A stretch of 63,284 nucleotides of DNA. It comes from an uncultured Myxococcales bacterium (GTDB lineage: Bacteria; Myxococcota_A; UBA9042). The notes beneath the pieces were generated by a model. The model made no database searches, was not told the DNA's origin, and saw only the letters and a program-made list of their open reading frames with translations. Both the position numbers and the translations under genes were made by a program. Position 1 is the stretch's first letter. Each line of letters opens with the position of its first letter. Location of the stretch: NCBI GenBank assembly GCA_903929795.1, contig CAIYWC010000231.1:1-63284 (forward strand), in the 5' to 3' direction. Shown in pieces: positions 44,479 to 52,288 of the stretch.

Positions 44479-44914
44479 CGGTATTCTCACTTGGCGGATC
44501 GCCCGCCGGTAAAACGCCCGCGCCACCCGGCACGGGTCGCTGTTGGACCGCGTCTTCTGCGCGAATCGCCCGGAACGCCTGAAAAGCGGCCGCGACCGCC
44601 GGTCCGACTGCTGCGCCAACGGCTGAAGCGGTCCGCACTGTGGACTGCAGCTGGTTCATCGTGCCGGTCAGGCCGGCAACAGCCTCCATGAATTCCTGAA
44701 CTTGCGGACGATTTTGCGCCAAACCGGCCACCACCGTCCGCAGCTCGCCGGTCGCCAGCGCCATCTCGTCGAGCGCGCGCGTCAGCTTGGGCGCCGCACC
44801 GTCCAGCACCGCTTGGGCGCTGTGGAGCGTGGCGCGCAACTGAAACAGCACCGGCAGCAGCGCGCCCGTGAGCACGGCGGCCAGAATCACGACTGCGACA
44901 TTCCAAGCTTCCAT
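44471..44914 (-). CDS. DUF948-like membrane-anchored helical protein
   Basis: A 147-residue protein with one N-terminal transmembrane helix (VAVVILAAVLTGALLPVLF) and a long amphipathic helix (LRATLHSAQAVLDGAAPKL and following), then a Pro/Gly-rich tail. This arrangement matches DUF948-type proteins, which often precede YtxH proteins. It overlaps the YtxH-like gene by 8 bases (ATGAATGA). AAGG lies before the ATG at 44914. Confidence 0.7.
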   Translation of the reverse strand: MEAWNVAVVILAAVLTGALLPVLFQLRATLHSAQAVLDGAAPKLTRALDEMALATGELRTVVAGLAQNRPQVQEFMEAVAGLTGTMNQLQSTVRTASAVGAAVGPAVAAAFQAFRAIRAEDAVQQRPVPGGAGVLPAGDPPSENTDE

Positions 44915-44993
44915 CGGCCTTTCCTCACAAGCGAACTTTCTTCAAGCTAGCCGCATCGGGTCTCGCGACCATCAGAAATTTTGTGCGGATCGC

Positions 44994-45235
44994 CTAGATT
45001 TTCTCAAACTCACCGGTCTCCGATGCGCCGGCAGCGGCCTGGCCGAGCGTCTCGCCGTGACCTTGAGAGCGCAAAGATGCGGCTTAACCGCATGACTCGC
45101 ATTGGTTTTCTTGCCGAGATCCGACAGTTCAGGTTGGCGCATGGCGTCAGTTCGCTGGTCAGTCTTCGCCAAGTCCCCTTGCGGCGATTTGGGCGCTGAG
45201 CGCTTTTTCTTGGTTGGCGAATTCTTCGGGTGCAT
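44994..45235 (-). pseudogene. Possible frameshifted small basic protein gene
   Basis: The minus strand starts with ATG at 45235 and encodes a Lys/Ser/Gln-rich sequence (MHPKNSPTKKKRSAPKSPQG, then LSDLGKKTNASHAVK). Around 45060 the natural-looking reading moves to another frame, which continues GHGETLGQAAAGASETGEFE and stops at 44994. Either a frameshift mutation has split a gene of about 80 residues or the match of the two parts is chance. No family is recognised. Confidence 0.3.
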
Positions 45236-45313
45236 CGCAGCCTGGTTGGGATGAAAGCCGGCGCTTTTGCGTCGGGTTGAGTTGGCAAACAGGAAGTCTC
45301 GTGCATTGGTTGA

Positions 45314-45517
45314 ATTGTTGACCCGTCAATTTCTGTTCAAATTCATGGCCTTGAAGAAACGCTCGGCGACGAACTGTTCCGTCGGCAGATCCGCGGCCTG
45401 CAATGGACGGACAGGGGCCGCTTGGCATTCCACTACCCCGAAAGTATTTTTGCGACCGGCGACGCCGTGCTGCAAGCCATGAAAGGCGGAGGTTGGAGCC
45501 CGAACTTTGGCGCGTGA
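45314..45517 (+). pseudogene. Start-less protein-like fragment
   Basis: An open stretch of 67 codons between two stops, with no usable start codon, has balanced composition and high third-position GC as in real genes. It reads HGLEETLGDELFRRQIRGLQ near its middle and ends KGGGWSPNFGA. It may be the C-terminal remnant of a decayed gene. No family is recognised. Confidence 0.3.
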
Positions 45518-45614
45518 GCATGGCTTGCGGCCCATGGCGTCCTATTTTGTCGCCGGTGTGTCGGCTTGCAGCGCGCCGCACGTTCGAAACGGTGGTTTTG
45601 CCTTGTGTCGTGTC

Positions 45615-46988
45615 ATGACAATCAGATTTACACGCCCAAACAGCCAACCTTCGCTGCCGCATCGGTACCGCCCGTCGCTGCTCGTCTTCGTTCTGGCGGC
45701 GTCGGTCCTGTTCTGTGCCCGTGTGGCGAGCGCGCAGGGCATGCCCGCCGACCTGCCCGAGCACGCGACGACTGCCGTCAAACTGCCGGCAATCATTGAT
45801 CTCATCGAAGTGACGGGCCTGCACCGGACCAAGCTCTCCGTGGTGCTGCGCGAGTTGCCGTTCGTCCGCGGCCAGAAAGTCGATCAGGCGACCTGGGATT
45901 TTGCCATCACGCGCCTGTGGAATTTCGGGCTTTTTGGCGACGTGAAGGCCAACGTCATCCGCCGGCACGGCAAGGTCGTCGCGCAGTTCGTCCTGGACGA
46001 GCGCTGGACGCTCAACCCCTTGTTCGCCTTTGGAGTCGGCAGCGGCGTCATCTGGGCCGGCGCTGGCGCGACCGACTCCAACCTCGCCGGCCGCTTCGTC
46101 GAGGTCGGCGCGCAGTACCAGCGCTTCAATGAATTCAATGGCTTCGAGGCATGGGTGCGCGATCCGCGGCTTTTTGACAAACGCTTTGACTGGATGGTTC
46201 TCGCCGGCCAATTGGTCCGCCCCCGCGGCGATTTCGCCGACCGTCGCCTGCGTTTCTCGACGGAATTCGCCTGGACCAGCTGGCTGGACCGGCTGCGGCT
46301 CGGGGCGCGGATCGACGTCATGCGCACGACTTTTCTTCCGCCCGACGGCGCTGACGCCGGCGACAATCCAGCCATGGCGTGGGCGTTTGCCTACGAGGTC
46401 TCCACGCGCATCGGCCGCGTCGACGCGGTGCGCATCCGCCAGGAGGGCGGCACGGTCGAATTGCGCGCCGCGTTCGTCTCCGCCGAGGCATCGACCGTGA
46501 CTTTAGGTAGCGATTTCGGACAGTTATGGTTGGAAGGCAATGGCTTCTTGATGGTCGGCGACCGCTGGAATTTTGCCAGCCGTGTGCAAGCCGGCATCCA
46601 GGGCGATGCGCCCAAACAGCTGCGGTTCTACCTGGGAGGGCTCGAACAAGTGCGCGGATACGTGGACAATTTCGCCAGAACGCCGCGCTATGCTTTTGCC
46701 AACGTGGAGGCGCGGTTCATCGCGTATGACTCGACCTGGTTCGCGCTCATGCCGGCCGTCTTCGTCGATGGCGGCGTCGCGGCGCGGGAGACCGGTGGCG
46801 CGGTGCCCCTGTTGTCCGCCGGCACCGGCTTGCGCATCCTGTTCCCGTGGATGGTCGACGCGGGCATCCGGGTCGATGCCGCGGTCCCCCTCTCCGCGGG
46901 CTGTAGTGGCGGCCACGGCTTTTGCCCGGGCCTGAACATCGGCCTCTACCAGTTCTTTGACGGCAAGCTCAAACCGTCGTCCCGGTGA
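45615..46988 (+). CDS. Omp85/BamA-like outer-membrane protein with one POTRA-like domain
   Basis: A 457-residue exported protein. After a signal peptide ending ARVASA, residues about 55-125 form one POTRA-like domain (IIDLIEVTGLHRTKLSVVLR, then ITRLWNFGLFGDVKANV, the typical 'L-x-x-x-G-x-F' pattern). The remainder is a 16-strand-like barrel typical of the Omp85 superfamily, with repeated aromatic strands, a RFYLGGLEQVRGY segment corresponding to the conserved 'RGF/Y' tip region of Omp85 loop 6, and a final strand LNIGLYQFF. It is much shorter than BamA (five POTRAs), so it is more like a TamA- or patatin-associated single-POTRA protein. The ATG at 45615 is chosen for the signal peptide; no clear ribosome binding site is visible. 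Confidence 0.75.
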   Translation: MTIRFTRPNSQPSLPHRYRPSLLVFVLAASVLFCARVASAQGMPADLPEHATTAVKLPAIIDLIEVTGLHRTKLSVVLRELPFVRGQKVDQATWDFAITRLWNFGLFGDVKANVIRRHGKVVAQFVLDERWTLNPLFAFGVGSGVIWAGAGATDSNLAGRFVEVGAQYQRFNEFNGFEAWVRDPRLFDKRFDWMVLAGQLVRPRGDFADRRLRFSTEFAWTSWLDRLRLGARIDVMRTTFLPPDGADAGDNPAMAWAFAYEVSTRIGRVDAVRIRQEGGTVELRAAFVSAEASTVTLGSDFGQLWLEGNGFLMVGDRWNFASRVQAGIQGDAPKQLRFYLGGLEQVRGYVDNFARTPRYAFANVEARFIAYDSTWFALMPAVFVDGGVAARETGGAVPLLSAGTGLRILFPWMVDAGIRVDAAVPLSAGCSGGHGFCPGLNIGLYQFFDGKLKPSSR

Positions 46989-47165
46989 CGGCCTGCGGAA
47001 GCCGTGCGGCGATGGTGTGCAAGAAAAGTCAGCAAAATGACTGGGTTGTGCGACGTGCGCGCCAGGTCGCCGCGGTGGACCGTTGACGTCGGCGGCCGTG
47101 TGCCGCACGATGCCGCCACACCGCTACCATTGGCTGCAGTCGTCCAGCCGCGCGAACGGAGGCTC

Positions 47166-50100
47166 ATGTTGTCGCGCCCACTCCTTCGTTCGCGGCACGC
47201 GCGCGCCTGGGCCGCGGCGCTGGCGTTGGGCCTGGTCGCGCTGGCCGGGTGTGGAGACGACGCGAGCGTGTCCGGTGCCGCGCTTTCCGACGTCACGGAC
47301 GATGCGGACGCCGCCGCGGTGGCGGTGGATACCCTGGCAGACGCAAGCGCGCCGCCGGCCGACGTGCCCGCCGATGCGGCGGCCGCGCCCGATGCGCCCG
47401 TGGACGTGCCCGCGCCCGACGTCGCTGCCGACGAGACCGTCGCCGATGCCGCGCCAGCCGACGTGGCTCCGGATGTGGCGCCCGACGTCGCGCCAAGTAC
47501 CGATGCCGCCGGTACCGATGCCGCCGCGGACGCCGATGCCGCTGCCGATGACGCTGCGCCTGCCGATGCCGTGGCGCCGGAAGACGCCGCCAGCACCGAT
47601 GCCGCCGAACCGGACGATGTGGCGCCCGAAGACGCGGCGACGGACGCGCTGGTTGATGCGGAACTTGCTGATACTGCCACGGAAATTGCTGAATCGGATG
47701 CCGATGCAGCGGGTGACGCGGCGGTCGCGGAGGTGGATGCCGGCTGTGGTCCGCTGGGCTGCGAGGTCGCCCCCACGCCGTGCGACGGCGCGCACCCGTG
47801 CAACGCCGGCGTGTGCGACCCCGCGAGTTTGACCTGCACCGGCTGCGTGACCCACGGCGATTGCCCCGGCGGCTTGTGCGAGAAACACGTGTGTGTCAGC
47901 GCAGTTGCCTGTCTGTCCGACGCAGCGTGCAAGGCGACGGCGCAGGTCTGCAACAACACGCTGGGCTTGTGCGTGGACTGCAACAGCGCGGCGGACTGCA
48001 TCGCCGGCGGCGGGTGCGTCGCGAACCAGTGCGTCGCGCAGACCAAGTGCGTGTCCAGCAAGCAGTGCCCGGATACGCAAGTCTGTGATACCGTTGTACA
48101 AACCTGCGGGCAGTGCGTCAAGGACGCCGACTGCGGCTTTGGCCATTTCTGCCGCGCCGACGACACGTGCCAGCCGTTTGTTTGCAGCGCCAACGCGTGT
48201 GTCGGCGGCGCCTTCTTCGCGTGCAAACCCAATGGCGGCGGCTTTCTGGCGTCCACGTCCTGCAGCGACGCCAACCCCTGCACGACTGACAGCTGCGACC
48301 CGACCGTCAACTGCAAGCATGTTCCGACCACTGGCGCCTGCGACGACGGCGACGCGTGCACGGTGGGCGACAGCTGCGTCGACTCGTTCTGCGGCGGCGT
48401 GTGGAATGATTGTGCGGATGATTCGCCATGCACAATCGATAGTTGTAGCTCGGATACCGGCTGTGTGCACGCGCCGTACCTGGGCGCCTGCAACGACGCG
48501 AACTCCTGCACGACCAATGACGTCTGTGCGACCGGCTTGTGCCAGGGCGCGACGATTTCGTGCGACGACGGGAACCTCTGCACCGACGACGCGTGCGACC
48601 CGGCCAGCGGCTGCACGCACCTCGCCAACGCCGATACGTGCACCGACGGCAATGCGTGCACGCAGGGCGACGCGTGCCACCTCGGCCTGTGCCAGGGCGT
48701 GACGCCCGTGGTCTGCGACGACGGCGACCCCTGCACCGACGACAGCTGCGCGCCCAGCACGGGCTGCGTCACGACCGACGCGACCGGTCCGACGTGCGAC
48801 GACGCCAACCAGTGCACCAGCGGGGACACCTGCACCGCCGGCACTTGCGCGGGCGCGGCCATCACCTGCAGCGACGGCGACCCCTGCACGACCGACAGCT
48901 GCGCGCCGGCGAACGGCTGCCAGTTCGCGCCCGCGACAGGCCCCAGCTGCGACGATGCCAACAAGTGCACCAGCGGCGACACGTGCGCGCTGGGCCTTTG
49001 CCAAGGCGCCACCGTGACGTGCGACGACAGCAACCCGTGCACGACCGACAGCTGCGCACCTGCGAACGGCTGCCAGTTCGCGCCCGCGACAGGCCCCAGC
49101 TGCGACGACGCCAACAAGTGCACCAGCGGCGACACGTGCGCGCTCGGCGCTTGCCAGGGCACGGCGATTGTCTGCAATGACGCAAACGCGTGCACGGCGG
49201 ACAGCTGCGCGGCCAAGGTCGGCTGCGTGTTCACCAACTTGTCCGGCACCGGCTGTAACGACGCCAGCTTGTGCACCCAGGCGGACACCTGCCAGGCCGG
49301 CGTGTGCAAAGGCACCGCGGTTGTCTGCAACGACGGCGACCCGTGCACGACCGACAGCTGCGCGGCTGCCAGCGGCTGCCAGACCGCGCCCGCTACCGGC
49401 CCCGCCTGCACCGACGGCAACGCGTGCACCAAGAGCGATACGTGCGCGGCGGGCGTCTGCAAGGGCACCGCGGTGACGTGCTCGGACGGCAACGTGTGCA
49501 CAAGCGACAGCTGCAACGCCAGCACCGGCTGCGTCTATCTGCCCATCGCCGCGACCTGCGACGACGCCAACGCGTGCACCGTCAGCGACGCGTGCGCCAA
49601 CGGCAAGTGCCAAGGCACCGCCAAGAACTGCGACGACGCCAACCCGTGCACCAACGACGGCTGCGCGTCCGGAACCTGCACCCACGCGTTGACCGCGGCC
49701 GGCGCCACGTGCGGCACCGGCTTGACCTGCAACGGCCTGGGCAGCTGCAGCTGTGGCGACGGCGTCTGCGAGAGCGGTGAAGGCTGCTGCGTCGCCGACT
49801 GCGGCAAATGCGGCCCGCCGTGGGTCTGGGACGGCGTCACGGACCTTGGCCACCAATTCGGCGCGGCCGGCGGCGGCGGCTGGCAGTGCTTCGATACGAC
49901 CTGCACCAGCGCGAACCACCTGGCATACGGCCCGTACACGCCGATCCTGCCCGCCGGTAACCATACGGCGACGTTCGTGCTGGAAGGCGGGACATCGTGC
50001 GTGGCATGCGCGGCGCAGCAGATCGTCAACCTGGAAGTGTACGACAGCGCCAGCGGCCAGGTCCTGGCGTCGACCGAGGTGACCAACCAGCAGCTTTCCA

Positions 50101-50225
50101 CCAGCACGTGGACCAACATCAATGTGTATTTCACCATGACCGCCGGCGACAAGCTGGAATTCCGCGTCTGGTGGAATAATGTCGCCGGGACCTGGGTTAC
50201 GTTGAAGCAGGTGACGGTCAACTGA
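47166..50225 (+). CDS. Large CTDC-repeat Cys-rich lipoprotein
   Basis: A 1019-residue predicted lipoprotein: signal peptide ending ALAGC (C29), then a low-complexity Ala/Asp/Val/Pro tract to about residue 195 that is extremely Asp-rich, Cys-rich segments, and from about residue 360 to 860 some twenty tandem units of the Dictyostelium CTDC type (for example CNDGDPCTTDSC, CDDANKCTSGDTC). A distinct C-terminal domain of about 140 residues (from PPWVWDGVTDLGHQF) is beta-rich and lacks the repeat. GGAGG lies before the ATG at 47166. It looks like a long disulfide-stabilised stalk that presents the terminal domain outside the cell; the ligand is unknown. A 153-bp stretch is tandemly duplicated inside the repeat region. 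Confidence 0.85.
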   Translation: MLSRPLLRSRHARAWAAALALGLVALAGCGDDASVSGAALSDVTDDADAAAVAVDTLADASAPPADVPADAAAAPDAPVDVPAPDVAADETVADAAPADVAPDVAPDVAPSTDAAGTDAAADADAAADDAAPADAVAPEDAASTDAAEPDDVAPEDAATDALVDAELADTATEIAESDADAAGDAAVAEVDAGCGPLGCEVAPTPCDGAHPCNAGVCDPASLTCTGCVTHGDCPGGLCEKHVCVSAVACLSDAACKATAQVCNNTLGLCVDCNSAADCIAGGGCVANQCVAQTKCVSSKQCPDTQVCDTVVQTCGQCVKDADCGFGHFCRADDTCQPFVCSANACVGGAFFACKPNGGGFLASTSCSDANPCTTDSCDPTVNCKHVPTTGACDDGDACTVGDSCVDSFCGGVWNDCADDSPCTIDSCSSDTGCVHAPYLGACNDANSCTTNDVCATGLCQGATISCDDGNLCTDDACDPASGCTHLANADTCTDGNACTQGDACHLGLCQGVTPVVCDDGDPCTDDSCAPSTGCVTTDATGPTCDDANQCTSGDTCTAGTCAGAAITCSDGDPCTTDSCAPANGCQFAPATGPSCDDANKCTSGDTCALGLCQGATVTCDDSNPCTTDSCAPANGCQFAPATGPSCDDANKCTSGDTCALGACQGTAIVCNDANACTADSCAAKVGCVFTNLSGTGCNDASLCTQADTCQAGVCKGTAVVCNDGDPCTTDSCAAASGCQTAPATGPACTDGNACTKSDTCAAGVCKGTAVTCSDGNVCTSDSCNASTGCVYLPIAATCDDANACTVSDACANGKCQGTAKNCDDANPCTNDGCASGTCTHALTAAGATCGTGLTCNGLGSCSCGDGVCESGEGCCVADCGKCGPPWVWDGVTDLGHQFGAAGGGGWQCFDTTCTSANHLAYGPYTPILPAGNHTATFVLEGGTSCVACAAQQIVNLEVYDSASGQVLASTEVTNQQLSTSTWTNINVYFTMTAGDKLEFRVWWNNVAGTWVTLKQVTVN
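48891..49196. repeat. Recent 153-bp tandem duplication inside the CTDC array
   Basis: The sequence from 48891 recurs from 49044 (offset 153 bases, 51 codons) with only scattered changes, mostly silent, across CAGCTGC-ending and AACAAGTGCACCAGCGGC segments. The near identity contrasts with other units of the array, so this is a recent in-frame expansion. The right boundary is approximate. Confidence 0.75.
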
Positions 50226-50237
50226 CCGCGTGCGGGG

Positions 50238-50831
50238 ATGACGATGGCGGATCTGGTGCTGGACCCGGCGACGACTGCGCTGGTGGCGATCGACCTGCAA
50301 AACGCGGTCGTGGCGATGGCGACGGAGCCGCGCTTGCCGGGCGTGGTCGTGCACAATACCGTTCGCTTGGCGGATGCGCTGCGCGCCAAGGGCGGCACGG
50401 TGGTCTGGGTGCGCGTGGCGAGCGCGCCCGATGGCCGCGACATGCTCAAGCCGCTGACGGATGCGCCTTCGCCGTGGTCCGGCGCGCGGCCGGCGGGTTG
50501 GGCAGAGCTTGTCGCGGAGCTGGGCGTTCAGCCGCACGATCACGTGCTGACCAAGAAGCAATGGGGCGCGTTTTACGGCACCGACCTGGACCTGCAGCTG
50601 CGGCGGCGCGGGATCACGACCATCGTGCTGACCGGCATCGCGACCTGCATGGGCGTCGAGAGCACGGCGCGTTCGGCGTTTGAGCACGGCTACCAACAGG
50701 TTTTCGTTGAAGATGCGATGGCATCGCGCACGGCGGCGGAGCACGGGCACACGATCGGCCACATTTTTCCACGGCTGGGACGCGTTCGCAGCACCGCGGA
50801 CGTGTTGGCGGCCTTGGCCGACATACGCTGA
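50238..50831 (+). CDS. Isochorismatase-family cysteine hydrolase
   Basis: A 197-residue cytosolic hydrolase. The catalytic triad is visible: D19 in LVAIDLQN, a lysine in HVLTKKQWGAF (K106 or K107), and nucleophile C137 in LTGIATCMGVESTAR. Related enzymes include nicotinamidase, N-carbamoylsarcosine amidase and isochorismatase; the presence of Cys favours an amidase-type reaction, but the substrate is unknown. ATG at 50238 and 50244 are both possible; GGGGATG spacing slightly favours the second. The stop is directly followed by repeat copy C and then the MFS transporter gene. Confidence 0.88.
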   Translation: MTMADLVLDPATTALVAIDLQNAVVAMATEPRLPGVVVHNTVRLADALRAKGGTVVWVRVASAPDGRDMLKPLTDAPSPWSGARPAGWAELVAELGVQPHDHVLTKKQWGAFYGTDLDLQLRRRGITTIVLTGIATCMGVESTARSAFEHGYQQVFVEDAMASRTAAEHGHTIGHIFPRLGRVRSTADVLAALADIR

Positions 50832-50933
50832 CCAATTGCGACCACCGCAGCCTCCGGAGCCGCGGCGTGTCACCGGCGGTGCACGCTCGCGGTCCCGGTC
50901 CGAAATGCAACAGCTCTGGCCGACGGATTCTGG
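50832..50933 (-). repeat. Dispersed ~100-bp intergenic repeat, copy C
   Basis: Starts exactly after the stop codon of the isochorismatase-family gene and lies upstream of the MFS gene. On the minus strand: CCAGAATCCG, AGCTGTTGCATTTCGGACCG, GGGACCGCGAGCGTGCACC, CCGGTGACACGCCGCGG and a tail ending GTCGCAATTGG. It is one of the best-preserved copies. Confidence 0.8.
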
Positions 50934-50984
50934 TGTTCGCTCTCGGTCGGGATGTGTAGCGCCACGCAGCTGGTCAGGACCCTC

Positions 50985-52274
50985 ATGCCCGACTTCCAAG
51001 ACGCGCCGCCTTCGCTCTTTCGCTCGTTTCGGCACCGCAATTTCCGGCTGTTTTTCAGCGGTCAGCTGGTCTCGCTGCTGGGCACGTGGATGCAGTCCGT
51101 GGCGCAGGCGTGGCTGGTCTACCGGCTGACGCACTCGGCGGTGCTGCTGGGCGTGACGGGTTTTGTCGGGCAAATTCCCGGCTTTTTTGTCGCGCCCATC
51201 GGCGGCATTGTCGCGGACCGGCACCGCCGGCACCGCATCGTGGTCGTGACCCAGTCCTGCGCGATGGCGCTGGCGCTCGTGCTCGCCGCGTTGACGCTGA
51301 CGCACGCTGTCGAGGTCTGGCATATCCTTGTTTTGGCAGCACTTTTGGGCATGGTCAACGCATTTGACATCCCGGCGCGCCAGTCTTTCATCGCGGAGAT
51401 GGTCGGCCCGCGGGACATGGCCAACGCCATCGCGCTCAACTCCTCGATGGTCACCGGCTCGCGGATCATCGGCCCGGCAATCGGCGGAATTCTCGTCTCG
51501 CTCGTCGGCGAAGGCTGGTGCTTTTTATTGAATGGTGTCAGTTATATCGCCGTCATTGCCGGGCTGCTGGCCATGCAGCTGCCGCCGCACGAACGGGTCG
51601 CGCAAACGGCGTCGCGGCTGGAGCATATGCGCGAGGGCTTCCGGTTCGCCTCGGAGACGCTGCCGATCCGCCACCTCCTGATTTTGCTGGGGATTGTCAG
51701 CCTGGCCGGGATGCCGTACGCGGTGCTGATGCCGATTTTCGCTCAGGAAGTCCTTCATGGCAATTCCCGGACGATGGGCATCCTGATGAGCATGGCTGGC
51801 GCGGGTGCGCTGCTGGGGGCGATCGCGTTGGCGCTGCGCCGCGGGCTGCGTGGCCTCGGGCAGTGGATCGCGCTGTCGGCGGCGGTCTTTGGCGCGTTCC
51901 TGATCGCGTTTTCGTTCTCGCGCGTCGTCTGGCTGTCGGCGATCCTATTGATTCCCGTGGGTTTCGCCATGCAGCTGCAGATGTCGGGAACCAACACGCT
52001 GCTGCAGGCCATGGTGCCCGACCGTCTGCGCGGCCGGCTGATGTCCGTGTTCGTGATGATGTTTTTGGGGATGGCGCCGTTCGGTTCGCTGCTGGCGGGC
52101 GCGCTGGCGAAGATCGTGGGGGCGCCGGTGACGGTTGCGCTCGGCGGCGTGGCCTGTCTGGTGGGCGCGGTGGTGTTTTGGCGCAAGCTGCCGGGGCTCC
52201 AGCTGCAGGCGCGCGCGGTGCTGGCCGAGCGCGAGCGGGAGACGCGCGAGCGCGAGGAAGCTGGAAAAAGCTGA
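50985..52274 (+). CDS. MFS transporter (enterobactin-exporter-like)
   Basis: A 429-residue integral membrane protein with about 12 hydrophobic helices. The N-terminus SLFRSFRHRNFRLFFSGQLV is typical of the MFS_3 group, which includes the enterobactin exporter EntS and tetracycline/macrolide-type exporters. Motif A-like GGIVADRHRRHRIV follows helix 2, and GPAIGGILV fits helix 5. The C-terminal tail is polar and Glu/Arg-rich. AGGA lies 6 bases before the ATG at 50985; an ATG at 50952 would add 11 residues. The exported substrate is unknown. It may be co-transcribed with the isochorismatase-family gene through repeat copy C. Confidence 0.9.
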   Translation: MPDFQDAPPSLFRSFRHRNFRLFFSGQLVSLLGTWMQSVAQAWLVYRLTHSAVLLGVTGFVGQIPGFFVAPIGGIVADRHRRHRIVVVTQSCAMALALVLAALTLTHAVEVWHILVLAALLGMVNAFDIPARQSFIAEMVGPRDMANAIALNSSMVTGSRIIGPAIGGILVSLVGEGWCFLLNGVSYIAVIAGLLAMQLPPHERVAQTASRLEHMREGFRFASETLPIRHLLILLGIVSLAGMPYAVLMPIFAQEVLHGNSRTMGILMSMAGAGALLGAIALALRRGLRGLGQWIALSAAVFGAFLIAFSFSRVVWLSAILLIPVGFAMQLQMSGTNTLLQAMVPDRLRGRLMSVFVMMFLGMAPFGSLLAGALAKIVGAPVTVALGGVACLVGAVVFWRKLPGLQLQARAVLAERERETREREEAGKS

Positions 52275-52288
52275 TTCCAAATGCAGCT

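Larger units (their letters stand above)
44915..45614. other. 700-base region with two gene remnants
   Basis: No intact gene is evident. Base composition is lower in GC than the surroundings. Two coding-like remnants are visible and listed separately: a frameshifted small basic protein on the minus strand and a start-less fragment on the plus strand. No RNA gene or terminator was recognised. Confidence 0.4.

Noticed and set aside
44915..45614. tRNA or other structured RNA in the gap
   Set aside because: No cloverleaf arms or known RNA motif were found on either strand.
46946..49525. 859-residue minus-strand frame opposite the large lipoprotein
   Set aside because: Its regular Ser/Val/His pattern mirrors the plus-strand repeat codons; no start signal or domain.
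47124..51323. Very long open frame on the minus strand across the CTDC lipoprotein and into the MFS gene
   Set aside because: It runs opposite two well-supported genes, has repetitive Arg/Ala/Val composition caused by the CTDC codon pattern, and has no recognisable domain or start.
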